A stretch of DNA of 64,000 nt, taken from Bubalus kerabau (taxonomy: Eukaryota > Chordata > Mammalia > Artiodactyla > Bovidae). Where the stretch lies: assembly GCF_029407905.1 (NCBI RefSeq), contig NC_073627.1, positions 138,893,697 to 138,957,696 on the forward strand, written 5' to 3'. Numbering within the stretch: position 1 is the stretch's first letter; the number at the start of each line of letters is the position of its first letter. The position numbers were made by a program, and so were the translations under genes. Under the pieces are notes generated by a model, which saw only the letters and a list, made by a program, of their open reading frames with translations, did not search any database and had not been told where the DNA came from. Shown one piece after another: positions 54,101 to 55,870 of the stretch.

Positions 54101-54524
54101 GCCCTCTAGTTTGGACAATAACCAAGAGAAAGAAGATGTAAGGGTCTTTACTAGAAAGTGATGACCCCAATATTCTTTGTTTTCTCAGAAATATTACCCA
54201 GGGATAGTGAGATGGAGAAAATTTCCCACAGAAAAACACTCAGCATGATATCACTGTTCTTCTGATCCCCACCTTCTTTCCTATAAGTACCCATATGGAT
54301 AGTTGGATCCCAGTGTGATGTTTTTCTCTTTTTCTTTCTCTACCCTCCTGTGTTTCCACTCCTTCATTGTGAAGTATCACGGAATCTATAGAAAAGGATG
54401 TGTGACTACAAAGAATTCATTTTAACTTCTTAATAGTTAAAGATTATAGAATATCTACATTTTTAGGAAAAACTCATTATTTAAGAGTTTTGTCTTTCCT
54501 TAGGACTCCAATCCAAAAATCTGA
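1899..54524 (+). CDS. ADAM28: ADAM28, metalloprotease to C-terminus (split over exons, 5' part outside window)
   Basis: This is a membrane-anchored zinc metalloprotease-disintegrin of the ADAM (M12B, reprolysin) family. Fourteen exons with GT/AG borders join in compatible phases to give 535 codons. The domain order is reprolysin catalytic domain, disintegrin, cysteine-rich, EGF-like, one membrane helix and a basic tail. The zinc motif HEMGHNFGMFHD is intact, followed by a CVMD Met-turn. The disintegrin loop reads CRPAKDECDLPEMC. Wording such as EKCQ, GPG-type joins, CGKLFC, KGHAVCDHELQCQC and RPLSTT fits ADAM28 better than ADAM7 or ADAMDEC1; ADAMDEC1 would lack the cysteine-rich and membrane parts. 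ADAM28 is known from lymphocytes and epithelia, binds alpha4beta1 integrin and sheds surface proteins. Signal peptide, propeptide and first exons lie left of the window. The identification rests on recalled family sequence, not on a search. Confidence 0.93.
1971..3304 (+). other. ADAM28 intron, AT-rich
   Basis: I recognise no mobile element. An AT-rich stretch of TATATTA/TTATTTTA-type imperfect repeats lies at about 2815-2955. Confidence 0.6.
2815..2955. repeat. AT-rich imperfect simple repeat
   Basis: The sequence is almost pure A/T, with recurring TATATTA, ACATATAT and TATTTTATAATAATATAAA blocks. Slippage-type low complexity. Confidence 0.7.
3305..3376 (+). CDS. ADAM28: ADAM28 exon: metalloprotease domain, first helix
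   Basis: The exon is 72 bp, phase 0-0, with acceptor TTTTTTAG and donor ATG|GTATGG. It encodes FKRHNQDQEEIRKTVFEMVN and then YINM, the conserved helix that follows the first strand in ADAM catalytic domains. Confidence 0.92.
4425..4666 (-). mobile_element. CHR-type tRNA-derived SINE
   Basis: The 3' end of the segment holds the tRNA-like head in reverse (CACCAGTGAAGTCC, GGGATCAAACTCC). The body contains the TTGCAGCACTCAGG, GCATGTGGGATCTTAG and TCCCTGATCAGGG motifs typical of cetartiodactyl CHR SINEs, and a T-rich start reflects the tail. Confidence 0.82.
4905..5290 (-). mobile_element. L1 3' end fragment
   Basis: Reverse-orientation L1 3' UTR motifs: GATTTACAATGTTGTATTA, CTGTACAGCAAAGTGATTCA, CTTGTTGTTTATCCATCCTA and AGATTCCACA. 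Confidence 0.8.
5815..5945 (-). mobile_element. L1 3' end fragment
   Basis: Contains TTTATTTATTTTTAATTC followed by TAATTGCTTTACAATGCTGT, the reversed end of a ruminant L1. Confidence 0.65.
7325..7665 (-). mobile_element. L1 3' end fragment, older type
   Basis: Contains CAGCTTTATTGAGATATAT, ATTGCAAAATGATTAG and GATCCCCAGAACTTACTTAT, motifs of a reversed L1M-type 3' UTR. The same type later split the ADAM28 tail exon at 53657. Confidence 0.75.
7880..8105 (-). mobile_element. L1 3' end fragment
   Basis: Contains TTTTTATTTGGTATATTGTG, GACTCAGCCATACATATAT and CTGTACAGTAGGTCCTTGT, reversed L1 3' UTR motifs also seen at 41030. Confidence 0.78.
8494..8663 (+). CDS. ADAM28: ADAM28 exon: metalloprotease core
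   Basis: The exon is 170 bp, entry phase 0 and exit phase 2, with acceptor TTTTGTAACAG and donor CTCAC|GTATGT. It begins LYKKLNTYVALIGMEIW and contains NFSKWR and a KRKHHDVAQLL stretch, all typical of the reprolysin fold before the active site. A threonine codon is completed by the next exon. Confidence 0.93.
8940..9165 (+). mobile_element. Bov-tA SINE
   Basis: The tRNA-derived head (GGGCTTCCCTGGTGTCTCAG) is followed by the BovB-derived body (CATTCTTGCCTGAGAAATCC) and ends near CTGAACGACAACAGCAGCAG. Confidence 0.9.
9381..10174 (+). mobile_element. BovB LINE, 5'-truncated 3' end
   Basis: It starts at the RT catalytic box (YADDTTLM) and runs to the CTGAA repeats. It is flanked by the 9-bp duplication AGACTGGCT (9372-9380 and 10175-10183), so both boundaries are exact. 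A frame of 115 codons stays open at 9447-9794, then a stop interrupts the homologous protein. Confidence 0.93.
10175..11426 (+). other. Intron sequence without recognised elements
   Basis: AT-rich; no repeat family recognised between the BovB at 9381 and the SINE at 11427. The small open frames have no protein-like character. Confidence 0.5.
11427..11624 (-). mobile_element. Bov-tA SINE close to the ADAM28 exon at 11667
   Basis: Reverse BovA body (TTTGTGTCCGACTCTTTGCA) and reversed tRNA head (CCACCTGGGAAGCCC). It ends about 42 bp before the exon. Confidence 0.88.
11667..11751 (+). CDS. ADAM28: ADAM28 exon: metalloprotease, GTTVGLAYISTMC segment
   Basis: The exon is 85 bp, entry phase 2 and exit phase 0, with acceptor TTTTTCACAG and donor ATTAAG|GTTTGT. 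It encodes FSGTTVGLAYISTMCSPDFS, the conserved strand and cysteine upstream of the zinc site. A Bov-tA SINE ends only about 42 bp upstream, so the branch point and pyrimidine tract are squeezed between the SINE and the exon. Confidence 0.92.
12176..12398 (-). mobile_element. Bov-tA SINE with target duplication
   Basis: A reverse Bov-tA flanked by AAATCAGTA at 12167-12175 and 12399-12407. Inserted in the antisense L1 remnant. Confidence 0.9.
12987..13011 (+). mobile_element. 25-bp BovB 3' tail insertion
   Basis: The 25 bp starting CATGACTGAGCAACTGAACT are the last bases of BovB. They are flanked by the perfect 11-bp duplication ATGCACTGTTT (12976-12986 and 13012-13022). Confidence 0.85.
13604..15208 (-). 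mobile_element. BovB LINE, internally deleted (5' UTR, endonuclease and 3' tail kept)
   Basis: Read on the - strand, the segment starts in the BovB 5' region (15208 leftwards), passes through the apurinic endonuclease domain (open pieces 14289-14729 and 13887-14264, with GDWNTKVGSQETPG and a CDSDHELL core) and into the linker after it (to about 13685). It then jumps to the 3' tail (13604-13684, GTCACTCAGTTGTGTTTGAC), so the whole RT is missing. A SINE at 14297-14458 splits the endonuclease. Confidence 0.82.
14297..14458 (+). mobile_element. 5'-truncated Bov-tA SINE nested in BovB, with CACACAGA tail
   Basis: The body from GAGAAGAAAATGGCAATCC to the end is followed by a CACACACAGA microsatellite (14408-14458). 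It is flanked by the 13-bp duplication CTGCTTCATTTTG at 14284-14296 and 14459-14471. Confidence 0.93.
15344..15474 (+). CDS. ADAM28: ADAM28 exon: zinc-binding catalytic site
   Basis: The exon is 131 bp, entry phase 0 and exit phase 2, with acceptor TATCCTCAG and donor TTAAG|GTGAGC. It carries the full HExxHxxGxxHD signature as HEMGHNFGMFHD: three zinc-ligand histidines and the catalytic glutamate. CKCPSIECVMD follows and supplies the Met-turn. The enzyme is therefore predicted to be catalytically competent. The 5' end of an antisense BovB remnant stops about 135 bp upstream. Confidence 0.96.
15632..15811 (-). mobile_element. Bov-tA SINE with target duplication
   Basis: A reverse SINE flanked by ATACCATCACAC at 15620-15631 and 15812-15823. 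Confidence 0.92.
16573..16776 (-). mobile_element. Bov-tA SINE
   Basis: Reverse body (TTGCAACCCCATGGACAGTA) and tRNA head (TGAACCACCAGGGAAGT). Confidence 0.88.
16797..17075 (+). mobile_element. CHR-type tRNA-derived SINE
   Basis: The tRNA head GGGCTTCCCTGGTGGTTCAG is followed by GCAAGCCACAACTACTGAAG, GAGACTGTGCTCCACAGCAA and an AAATAAATAAGTAAA tail, the long CHR body. Confidence 0.87.
17771..17984 (+). mobile_element. Bov-tA SINE
   Basis: Head (TTCAGATGGTAAAGTGTCTG), body, and an ACTC-repeat tail (TTCACTCACTCACTCACTCA). Confidence 0.9.
18079..18358 (-). mobile_element. Bov-A2 SINE (dimer)
   Basis: Two BovA monomers in reverse, joined by the GTGAAAAGTGAAAGTGAAGT linker at about 18220-18242. 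Monomers start at GCTGCTAAGTCACTTCAGTC and GTCGCTCAGTCATGTCCGAC. Confidence 0.92.
18525..18563. repeat. (TA)n microsatellite
   Basis: About 19 uninterrupted TA units inside the L1 3' UTR. Confidence 0.95.
18908..19210 (-). mobile_element. L1 3' end fragment
   Basis: GATTTACAATGCTGTATTCT, TTCCATTATGGTTTGTCACA and CTGTGCTGTACAGTAAGACC are reversed ruminant L1 3' UTR motifs; the segment includes a short TATG/TA-rich stretch. Confidence 0.8.
19635..19812 (+). CDS. ADAM28: ADAM28 exon: end of metalloprotease and start of disintegrin domain
   Basis: The exon is 178 bp, entry phase 2 and exit phase 0, with acceptor CTTTACAG and donor CCTGAG|GTACCA. It encodes INIPTDFSSCSRASFEKFF, the end of the catalytic domain, and then CGNQLVEMGEDCDCGTPE, the canonical start of the disintegrin domain. 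Confidence 0.94.
19889..20110 (-). mobile_element. Bov-tA SINE
   Basis: Reverse body and head, 77 bp downstream of the exon ending at 19812. Confidence 0.88.
20679..20885 (-). mobile_element. Bov-tA SINE
   Basis: Reverse body (GTCCATGGGATTTTCCAGGC) ending in the tRNA head (CACCACCTGAGAAGCC). Confidence 0.88.
21036..21212 (+). mobile_element. BovB LINE 3' end, 177 bp
   Basis: It starts in the GGIGGRRRRG-coding part of ORF2 and ends with CTGAACTG. Flanked by AAACAGCT at 21028-21035 and 21213-21220. Confidence 0.92.
21755..21844 (+). CDS. ADAM28: ADAM28 exon: disintegrin domain, first half
   Basis: The exon is 90 bp, phase 0-0, with acceptor GATTTCTTAG and donor TGCCAG|GTAAGA. It contains eight cysteines in ECTDICCDAKTCKVKENVQ and CALGECCEKCQ, the standard disintegrin spacing. 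A 12.7-kb intron follows that houses the retrovirus. Confidence 0.94.
21845..23229 (+). other. Intron sequence without recognised elements
   Basis: No repeat family recognised between the exon ending at 21844 and the SINE at 23230. It includes a T run at 21892-21903 and an A run at 23192-23206. Confidence 0.5.
23230..23308 (-). mobile_element. Bov-tA SINE, left part, split by the endogenous retrovirus
   Basis: Runs from GTGCTTAGTCACTCAG to CTCTTGTC; the SINE continues after the retrovirus at 32963 with TGTCCATAGAATTTTTC. Confidence 0.88.
23309..23675 (-). repeat. 3' LTR of the endogenous retrovirus
   Basis: About 367 bp, matching the LTR at 32583 along its length with a 10-bp gap. The outer edge is TG in plus orientation. 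The inner edge reads TA instead of CA. The polyadenylation signal is at 23401-23406 (TTTATT on +). The TATA-like box seen in the other LTR is degraded here. Confidence 0.92.
23676..23690 (-). promoter_or_regulatory. Retroviral polypurine tract
   Basis: Reads CTCTTGAGGGGGAAA on the - strand, directly next to the 3' LTR, where plus-strand DNA synthesis would start. Confidence 0.8.
23870..24115 (-). pseudogene. Retroviral env remnant, C-terminal transmembrane subunit
   Basis: The - strand has a short piece like the membrane-spanning and cytoplasmic end of a gammaretroviral envelope transmembrane subunit: a tryptophan-rich pre-membrane stretch, then a hydrophobic run. Only about 390 bp separate it from the integrase end, so the surface subunit and most of the transmembrane ectodomain are absent. 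Confidence 0.6.
24450..25260 (-). pseudogene. Retroviral integrase region, broken
   Basis: The part at 24927-25181 resembles the integrase core around its first catalytic aspartates. The part at 24450-24677 resembles the C-terminal domain of gammaretroviral integrase. Stops and frame changes separate them. A 26-base T run (25061-25086 on +) expands into a poly-lysine stretch in the core. Confidence 0.7.
25675..26205 (-). pseudogene. Retroviral RT connection and RNase H domain
   Basis: A 176-codon open piece. The C-terminal half has the RNase H pattern, including a YTDGSS start with its catalytic Asp, a conserved Glu in a LAELIALTQAL helix and a TDSNYA motif. The N-terminal half fits the RT connection domain. 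The polymerase core that should precede it is missing. Confidence 0.82.
26242..26474 (-). mobile_element. BovB LINE 3' end nested in the retrovirus
   Basis: Flanked by the 11-bp duplication TTGCCCCTAAA (26231-26241 and 26475-26485), with TTCAGTTCAG tail units on the left. It splits the pol remnant between the RT connection and the piece upstream. Confidence 0.93.
26490..26800 (-). pseudogene. Retroviral protease trace fused to distal RT
   Basis: Directly downstream of the gag zinc knuckle, one frame holds an FLVDTG-like protease active-site motif. Soon after, the sequence is already distal RT. The 400 bp available cannot hold a protease plus RT, so most of the RT is deleted. Confidence 0.5.
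26849..27413 (-). pseudogene. Retroviral gag, capsid end and nucleocapsid
   Basis: The piece at 27057-27413 resembles the gammaretroviral capsid major homology region and helix-rich end. The overlapping piece at 26849-27097 has CCHC-type zinc knuckles: one complete (CYKCHQLGHWVALC) and one upstream with CxxC spacing. The frame changes between them. Confidence 0.8.
27530..27770 (-). repeat. Imperfect tandem repeat in the gag region of the retrovirus
   Basis: Five diverged copies of a roughly 45-bp unit around GGCAGGTYGAGGCATGACAA and CCTCCTG. On the - strand a 99-codon frame runs through it. Confidence 0.75.
28069..28933 (-). pseudogene. BovB endonuclease domain, open frame
   Basis: An apurinic/apyrimidinic-type endonuclease domain of a non-LTR retrotransposon. 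GDWNAKVGSQETPG holds the catalytic Asp and Asn, and CGSDHELL the terminal catalytic Asp-His. The start of the domain (first strand with its Asn and Glu) is truncated. The frame is intact but the RT lies on the other strand, so no complete protein can be made. Confidence 0.88.
29764..30798 (+). pseudogene. BovB reverse transcriptase, open frame of 344 codons
   Basis: Contains RT block LSPCLFNLYAEYIM, the catalytic YADDTTLM box, an SDFIFLG motif and the C-terminal GGIGGRRRRG and RMRWLDG region. The upstream RT fingers are shifted into other frames (29156-29476 and 29573-29821), so the domain is incomplete. Confidence 0.88.
30830..31500 (-). other. Retroviral interior, unassigned
   Basis: A 149-codon frame (30858-31307) and shorter frames (31286-31502) lie on the - strand between the nested BovB and the LTR-like segment. 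Position suggests leader or the start of gag, but I see no diagnostic motif. Confidence 0.4.
31520..31920 (+). repeat. LTR-like segment in opposite orientation inside the retrovirus
   Basis: On the + strand it reads like the end of U3, R and U5 of a bovine class I ERV LTR: CCCATAAAAACTAACCACAC (TATA-like), TGCTGTGTCTCTCACTGAAC, GCAATGAGACATCAAGTACT and GAGCTTCATTAGGTGCTGAA. Edges are uncertain and I see no clear target duplication. Confidence 0.55.
32561..32578 (-). promoter_or_regulatory. Retroviral primer-binding site, tRNA-His-like
   Basis: On the - strand TGGTGCCGTGACCCAGAC lies 4 bp after the 5' LTR end. From memory it agrees with the tRNA-His primer site at about 15 of 18 positions. 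Confidence 0.6.
32583..32962 (-). repeat. 5' LTR of the endogenous retrovirus
   Basis: 380 bp, TG...CA ends intact. On the - strand a TATA-like GTATAAAAGGA (around 32762-32772) and AATAAA (32674-32679) mark U3 and R. Confidence 0.93.
32963..33080 (-). mobile_element. Bov-tA SINE, right part
   Basis: Continues the SINE at 23230-23308 with TGTCCATAGAATTTTTCATG, then AATACTGGAGTGGGTTGCCG and GATCAAACCTGTGACTCC. The tRNA head has been replaced by a CA repeat. Confidence 0.88.
33077..33131. repeat. (CA)n microsatellite
   Basis: About 27 AC units with one T interruption (ACATAC). Confidence 0.95.
33132..34578 (+). other. Intron sequence, one SINE fragment
   Basis: Apart from a partial reverse BovA (33735-33835, CATATCTGACTCTTTGCGAC) I recognise nothing up to the exon at 34579. 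Confidence 0.5.
33735..33835 (-). mobile_element. Partial Bov-tA/BovA SINE
   Basis: Reverse body from GTCACTGAGTCATATCTGAC to GGCAAGAACACTGGAGAG; the head is missing. Confidence 0.8.
34579..34774 (+). CDS. ADAM28: ADAM28 exon: disintegrin loop and start of cysteine-rich domain
   Basis: The exon is 196 bp, entry phase 0 and exit phase 1, with acceptor TTTCCCTACAG and donor ACCAG|GTACGA. It encodes the integrin-binding loop CRPAKDECDLPEMC (no RGD, as in most ADAMs), then NGFPC and GYCRMGTCPTLEKQC, the beginning of the cysteine-rich domain. Reading through the donor stays open for about 53 more codons. Confidence 0.95.
34870..35765 (-). mobile_element. L1 ORF2 remnant, antisense, split by Bov-A2
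   Basis: TTGCTGTGCAAAAGCTTTTA, AGGTCTTTAATCCATTTTGA, ATTCTGTTCCATTGATTAAT and ATGTCATCTGCAAACAGTGA are reversed L1 ORF2. It starts about 95 bp after the exon at 34774. Confidence 0.88.
35382..35648 (-). mobile_element. Bov-A2 SINE with target duplication
   Basis: A reverse dimer with the GTGAAAAGTGAAAATGAAGT linker, flanked by TGATGAGCTCT at 35371-35381 and 35649-35659. Confidence 0.95.
36222..36355 (+). mobile_element. Short CHR-type SINE
   Basis: Head GGACTTCCTTGGTGGTCCAA and body AACTAAGATCCCACATGACT, with an AAATAAATAAAGC tail. Confidence 0.82.
36927..37029 (+). CDS. ADAM28: ADAM28 exon: cysteine-rich domain
   Basis: The exon is 103 bp, entry phase 1 and exit phase 2, with donor GCAAA|GTAAGT. 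The acceptor is CAGAAG, a NAGNAG pair, so the start may be 36927 or 36930 (see findings). It encodes AQVADKSCFRRNEDGSTYGY and CRKVNNTHIPCKA. Read-through of the donor meets a TAA at once. Confidence 0.92.
37030..38182 (+). other. ADAM28 intron without recognised elements
   Basis: No repeat family recognised. Contains a T-rich stretch at 37436-37461. Confidence 0.5.
38183..38392 (+). mobile_element. Bov-tA SINE
   Basis: Head GGGCTTCCTTGGTGGCTCAG, body, and end GACTAAGCAACTTTCACC. Confidence 0.92.
38841..39110 (+). mobile_element. BovB LINE 3' end, older subtype
   Basis: Contains CTGAAGCTCCAATACTTTGG, AGACCCTGATGCTGGGAAAG and GTGCTGCAGTCCATGGGGTC; ends in ACATCAGCAACAACAC. Confidence 0.85.
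39460..39619 (+). CDS. ADAM28: ADAM28 exon: cysteine-rich domain, CGKLFC segment
   Basis: The exon is 160 bp, entry phase 2 and exit phase 0, with acceptor GGCTTTTCCTCAG and donor AAGAAG|GTGAGT. It encodes DATCGKLFCNGGSDYLPWKG, an acidic FDPEDSSEE patch and NGTKCGDKK, which is standard ADAM cysteine-rich sequence with a possible N-glycosylation site at NGT. Confidence 0.94.
39620..40220 (+). other. ADAM28 intron without recognised elements
   Basis: AT-rich; nothing recognised before the two SINEs. Confidence 0.5.
40221..40443 (-). mobile_element. Bov-tA SINE
   Basis: Reverse body TGACCCTGTGGACTGCAGCC and tRNA head TGAGCCACGTGGGAAGC. Confidence 0.9.
40463..40663 (-). mobile_element. Bov-tA SINE, second of a pair
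   Basis: A reverse SINE beginning at GTGAAGTGAAGGGAAGTCAC and ending at CCGTCTGAGCCGCTA, 95 bp before the exon at 40758. Confidence 0.9.
40758..40838 (+). CDS. ADAM28: ADAM28 exon: end of cysteine-rich domain and start of EGF-like module
   Basis: The exon is 81 bp, phase 0-0, with acceptor CACTTTCAG. The donor region reads GCT|GTAAGTAAGT, two overlapping consensus donors 4 bp apart. It encodes VCINAECVDMERTYKSANC, then SSKCKGHA, the first part of the EGF-like module. Confidence 0.93.
41030..41500 (-). mobile_element. L1 3' end fragment
   Basis: TTTTTATTTTGTATTGGCAT, TCCATTCTCCCCCAAACTCC, TTGTTGGTTATCCATTTTAA and ATTCCACATATAAGTATGTC are reversed L1 3' UTR. A (CA)11 run sits at 41119-41141. 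Confidence 0.88.
41633..41711 (+). CDS. ADAM28: ADAM28 exon: EGF-like module
   Basis: The exon is 79 bp, entry phase 0 and exit phase 1, with acceptor TGCTCCTCTAG and donor TTCA|GTACGT. It encodes VCDHELQCQCKEGWAPPDC, the second half of the EGF-like fold, then a short serine-rich stalk before the membrane. Confidence 0.94.
41712..42198 (+). other. ADAM28 intron without recognised elements
   Basis: Nothing recognised between the exon at 41633 and the BovB at 42199. Confidence 0.5.
42199..42757 (-). mobile_element. BovB LINE 3' end
   Basis: Tail units TTCAGTTCAGTTCAG on the left. The - strand encodes the RT C-terminus (GGIGGRRRRG, RMRWLDG, SWTVKKAE) in two frames (42220-42567 and 42558-42803). 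Confidence 0.92.
43632..43849 (-). mobile_element. Bov-tA SINE
   Basis: Reverse body TGATCCCATGGACTGTAACC and head CACCACCTGGGAAGCCC. TGTAATAGATC flanks it on both sides (43616-43626 and 43850-43860), a likely target duplication. Confidence 0.92.
43983..44195 (+). mobile_element. Bov-tA SINE
   Basis: Head GGCCTTCATAGGTGACTCAG, body CTCCAGTATTCTTGCCTGGA, end GACATGACTGACCACACACA. Confidence 0.9.
44552..45841 (+). mobile_element. BovB LINE, RT part with long open frame
   Basis: 5'-truncated BovB from ACTACCACACAATTGCACTC to the CTGAACTGAACTGA tail. A 342-codon frame (44786-45814) covers RT from the fingers to the C-terminus with YADDTTLM intact. A stop (ATCTGCTAG at 44701-44709) separates it from the upstream RT part. 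No clear target duplication. Confidence 0.94.
44786..45814 (+). pseudogene. BovB reverse transcriptase, 342 codons
   Basis: Residues run from MDHHKLWKILKEMGIPDHLT through IGKGAHQGCVLSPCLFNLYA (RT block with the conserved SPxLFN) and YADDTTLM (catalytic Asp pair) to SDFIFLGSKITA, YGCESWTVKKAE and the C-terminal RRRRGQQRMRWLDG. Endonuclease and early fingers are missing, so it is not autonomous. Confidence 0.9.
46902..47500 (-). mobile_element. BovB LINE 3' end
   Basis: Starts with TTCAGTTCAGTTCAGTTCAG tail units. Reversed RT C-terminus continues to ACCATCTGCAGTGATTTTTC. Confidence 0.9.
48001..49579 (+). other. ADAM28 intron without recognised elements
   Basis: The sequence before the membrane-helix exon holds no repeat I can name. 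A - strand frame of 98 codons (49326-49622) overlaps the exon and has no family features. Confidence 0.5.
49580..49688 (+). CDS. ADAM28: ADAM28 exon: transmembrane helix
   Basis: The exon is 109 bp, entry phase 1 and exit phase 2, with acceptor TCTTTGTTGCAG and donor CAGAG|GTAGGC. It encodes a hydrophobic run of about 23 residues beginning FSIVVGVLLPVAVIFVMVAI, followed by a basic stop-transfer stretch (RCRSSREKQK). This is the single membrane pass of a type I protein. Confidence 0.93.
49689..50616 (+). other. ADAM28 intron without recognised elements
   Basis: Nothing recognised between the membrane-helix exon and the juxtamembrane exon. Confidence 0.5.
50617..50695 (+). CDS. ADAM28: ADAM28 exon: juxtamembrane cytoplasmic tail
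   Basis: The exon is 79 bp, entry phase 2 and exit phase 0, with acceptor TTTACGTACAG and donor CAAGAG|GTGAAC. It encodes RPLSTTDAGVHNQKRKPQKA followed by KAVQPQE. The very basic sequence fits the cytoplasmic tail of ADAM28. Confidence 0.9.
51069..51280 (+). mobile_element. Bov-tA SINE
   Basis: Head GGGCTTCCCGGGTGGTACTA, body, end CGACTATAACAGCAACAACA. Confidence 0.92.
51281..51748 (+). other. ADAM28 intron without recognised elements
   Basis: AT-rich; nothing recognised between two SINEs. Confidence 0.5.
51749..51975 (-). mobile_element. Bov-tA SINE
   Basis: Reverse body TGACTTCATGGACCATAGCC to the head region ACCGCCTGAGAAGACTC. Confidence 0.88.
52039..52226 (-). mobile_element. Bov-tA SINE, close to the candidate tail exon
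   Basis: Reverse body from GTGAAAGTCACTCAGTTGTG to head GCTGAGCCACATAAAGCC, with a short internal deletion (GGACTATACAGTCTATGGA). It ends 67 bp before 52294. Confidence 0.88.
52294..52356 (+). CDS. Candidate ADAM28 tail exon, 63 bp, proline/serine-rich
   Basis: This is an open 21-codon segment bounded by a strong pyrimidine tract ending TTCTTGCTAG and a consensus donor CTT|GTAAGT. It is phase 0-0, so it could be spliced between the exons at 50617 and 54504 without breaking the frame. It would add LPTNPSFPPPLISTSVSSSF plus one residue, rich in Pro and Ser. I cannot match it convincingly to the tail exon I expect here in other ADAM28 proteins. It may be a diverged exon or a chance splice-site pair. 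Confidence 0.4.
52357..52949 (+). other. ADAM28 intron without recognised elements
   Basis: I searched this interval by eye for another tail exon and found none with convincing borders. Confidence 0.45.
52950..53141 (-). mobile_element. Bov-tA SINE
   Basis: Reverse body from GCTGTGTGTGCTTAGCTGCT to head GAGCCACTAGGGAAGCCC. Confidence 0.9.
53307..53440 (+). mobile_element. Short CHR-type SINE with A tail
   Basis: Head AGACTTCCCTAGTGGTCTAG and body TAGGATCCCACATGCTTCGT; A22 tail at 53423-53444. Confidence 0.85.
53621..53961 (+). pseudogene. ADAM28: ADAM28 tail exon split by an L1 insertion
   Basis: The left part 53621-53656 follows acceptor TTTCTATTACAG and is in frame, ending LSSTVF. The right part 53935-53961 continues in the same frame with KDNPVSKPK. 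Together they are 63 bp, phase 0-0, and resemble the penultimate tail exon of ADAM28. An antisense L1 end (53657-53924) separates them, and TACTGTTTTC is duplicated on both sides. After the last AAG the sequence is ATTAGT rather than GTNAGT, so the donor is also lost. The exon is unlikely to be used as a unit. The L1 itself carries a cryptic acceptor (TTTATCTCCAG at 53920). Confidence 0.72.
53657..53924 (-). mobile_element. L1 3' end inserted in an ADAM28 exon
   Basis: A reversed, 5'-truncated L1 of older type: poly-T start (53657-53665) and motifs ATTGAGATATTATTGACATG, TGTATATATTGCTAAATGAT and CACAGTATTGTTCACTATAG. Exact ends come from the duplication TACTGTTTTC (53647-53656 and 53925-53934). 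Confidence 0.87.
54504..54524 (+). CDS. ADAM28: ADAM28 terminal coding exon
   Basis: After acceptor TGTCTTTCCTTAG six codons (DSNPKI) and TGA follow, entry phase 0. This matches the short DSNPK-type end of ADAM28. The 3' UTR continues from 54525. Confidence 0.8.
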   Translation, partial: DSNPKI

Positions 54525-55240
54525 AGTAACACCTAAACAACTGTTGCCGGGTAAATGATCAACTTGGAAGACCAGACAATCTGGATGGAAGAGAAATGTA
54601 CTTACTTCCTTACTATTATTTGCCATCAATATCCAGCAAGGCTACTATTTCTTGATTCCACTCTAATGACACAAAATTTCAAGAGAGACATATTCTTGAT
54701 AATCTTTGAATGAATTAAAATTTTCTGTTCTCCATACTTATAGGAAAGATGATGATTCTAAAGAATGAGCTATGAAGCTGATTTTCTAATTAGGTGAATT
54801 TCCTAATCTTTCTCACACCCCATTTTTTACCATGATGCTGGCTAATATTTGTTAAAGGACTTGTGCACATTTATTTTCTCACTTGCTAGGAATTAATTCA
54901 CCGTCTAATGAAGATAAAAAATAAGAAATCACAAGAAATTAGGAGAAAATTGCACATTCATCATTATATAACTAGCAACATCTTAACTGTTTGAACCATG
55001 AAACTGTCACCTTAGCTACAAAAAAAAATTATATAAACCTTCTCTGGTTTATATAATATCTTTTTCCTACATTATCTTCTGCAGTCCTTATTAGCTGTGT
55101 AATTGGAAGTTCACTACAATTGATTAAGCTTTATTAACTAATTTTTATAGAAATTTGTATAATTCAGTTACTGGCAAGCATAAAGTGAACAGTACTAAGT
55201 AGAAAAGTTTTAATTAAATAAATTACTAGCATAAACCAGA
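54525..55240 (+). other. ADAM28: ADAM28 3' UTR (end not certain)
   Basis: This is AT-rich non-repetitive sequence downstream of the TGA. Possible polyadenylation signals are ATTAAA at 54714-54719 and AATAAA at 55217-55222. A later AATAAA lies at 56785-56790. I cannot tell which is used; the end given covers the second. Confidence 0.45.
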
Positions 55241-55559
55241 AATTACTAACATAAACCAGAGGTTGTAAATTGGTGACTTGCAGGGTGTTTTTGGACTGCA
55301 GATTTATTTTATTTGGCCTGAGTGATTTTGGCCAAAAAAGTATTTTCAAATGTTTTGAATGTATTGCCAATATTTAAAAATTGGGAAATCTTGCATAAAC
55401 ATCCAGATACCAGCATTTTAAAAGTAATCAAATGGTTTGTCAACACTGCAATCACATTGCCAACAGTAACCATCGGCTTAGTTGACTAGTGATGGAACAG
55501 AGTTGGTAGATTGCCTACTAAAACTTTCTTCCCTTTCAGAACTCAATTTTTTTTTTCAG
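55241..55559 (+). other. Downstream sequence without recognised elements
   Basis: Possible distal 3' UTR or intergenic DNA. Nothing recognised. Confidence 0.4.
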
Positions 55560-55870
55560 TTTTTCATATTAAAAAAAATCTCTGTAATAACCTATATGGG
55601 AAAAGGATCTGAAAAGAAATAGATATATGTTGTTGTTCAGTCACTCAGTCATGTCCAACTCTTTGCGACATAATGGACTGTAGCACGCCAGGTTTCCCTG
55701 TCTTTTACCATCTTCCAGAGCTTGCTCAAACTCATGTCAATTGAGTCATTGATGCTATCCAACCATCTCATCTTCTGTAGATTCATGAGTGTGTATAATT
55801 AAATCATTTATACTGTATACCTAAAATTAACACAACATTGTAATCATCAACTATATTCCAATATAAAAAT
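55560..55870 (+). mobile_element. L1 3' end, split by a BovB tail
   Basis: AATAACCTATATGGGAAAAG before and TACCTAAAATTAACACAACA after the BovB piece belong to one sense L1 3' UTR. Confidence 0.8.
55629..55780 (-). mobile_element. BovB LINE 3' end, short
   Basis: GTTGTTGTTCAGTCACTCAG to CCAACCATCTCATCTTCTGT, reversed BovB tail. Confidence 0.87.
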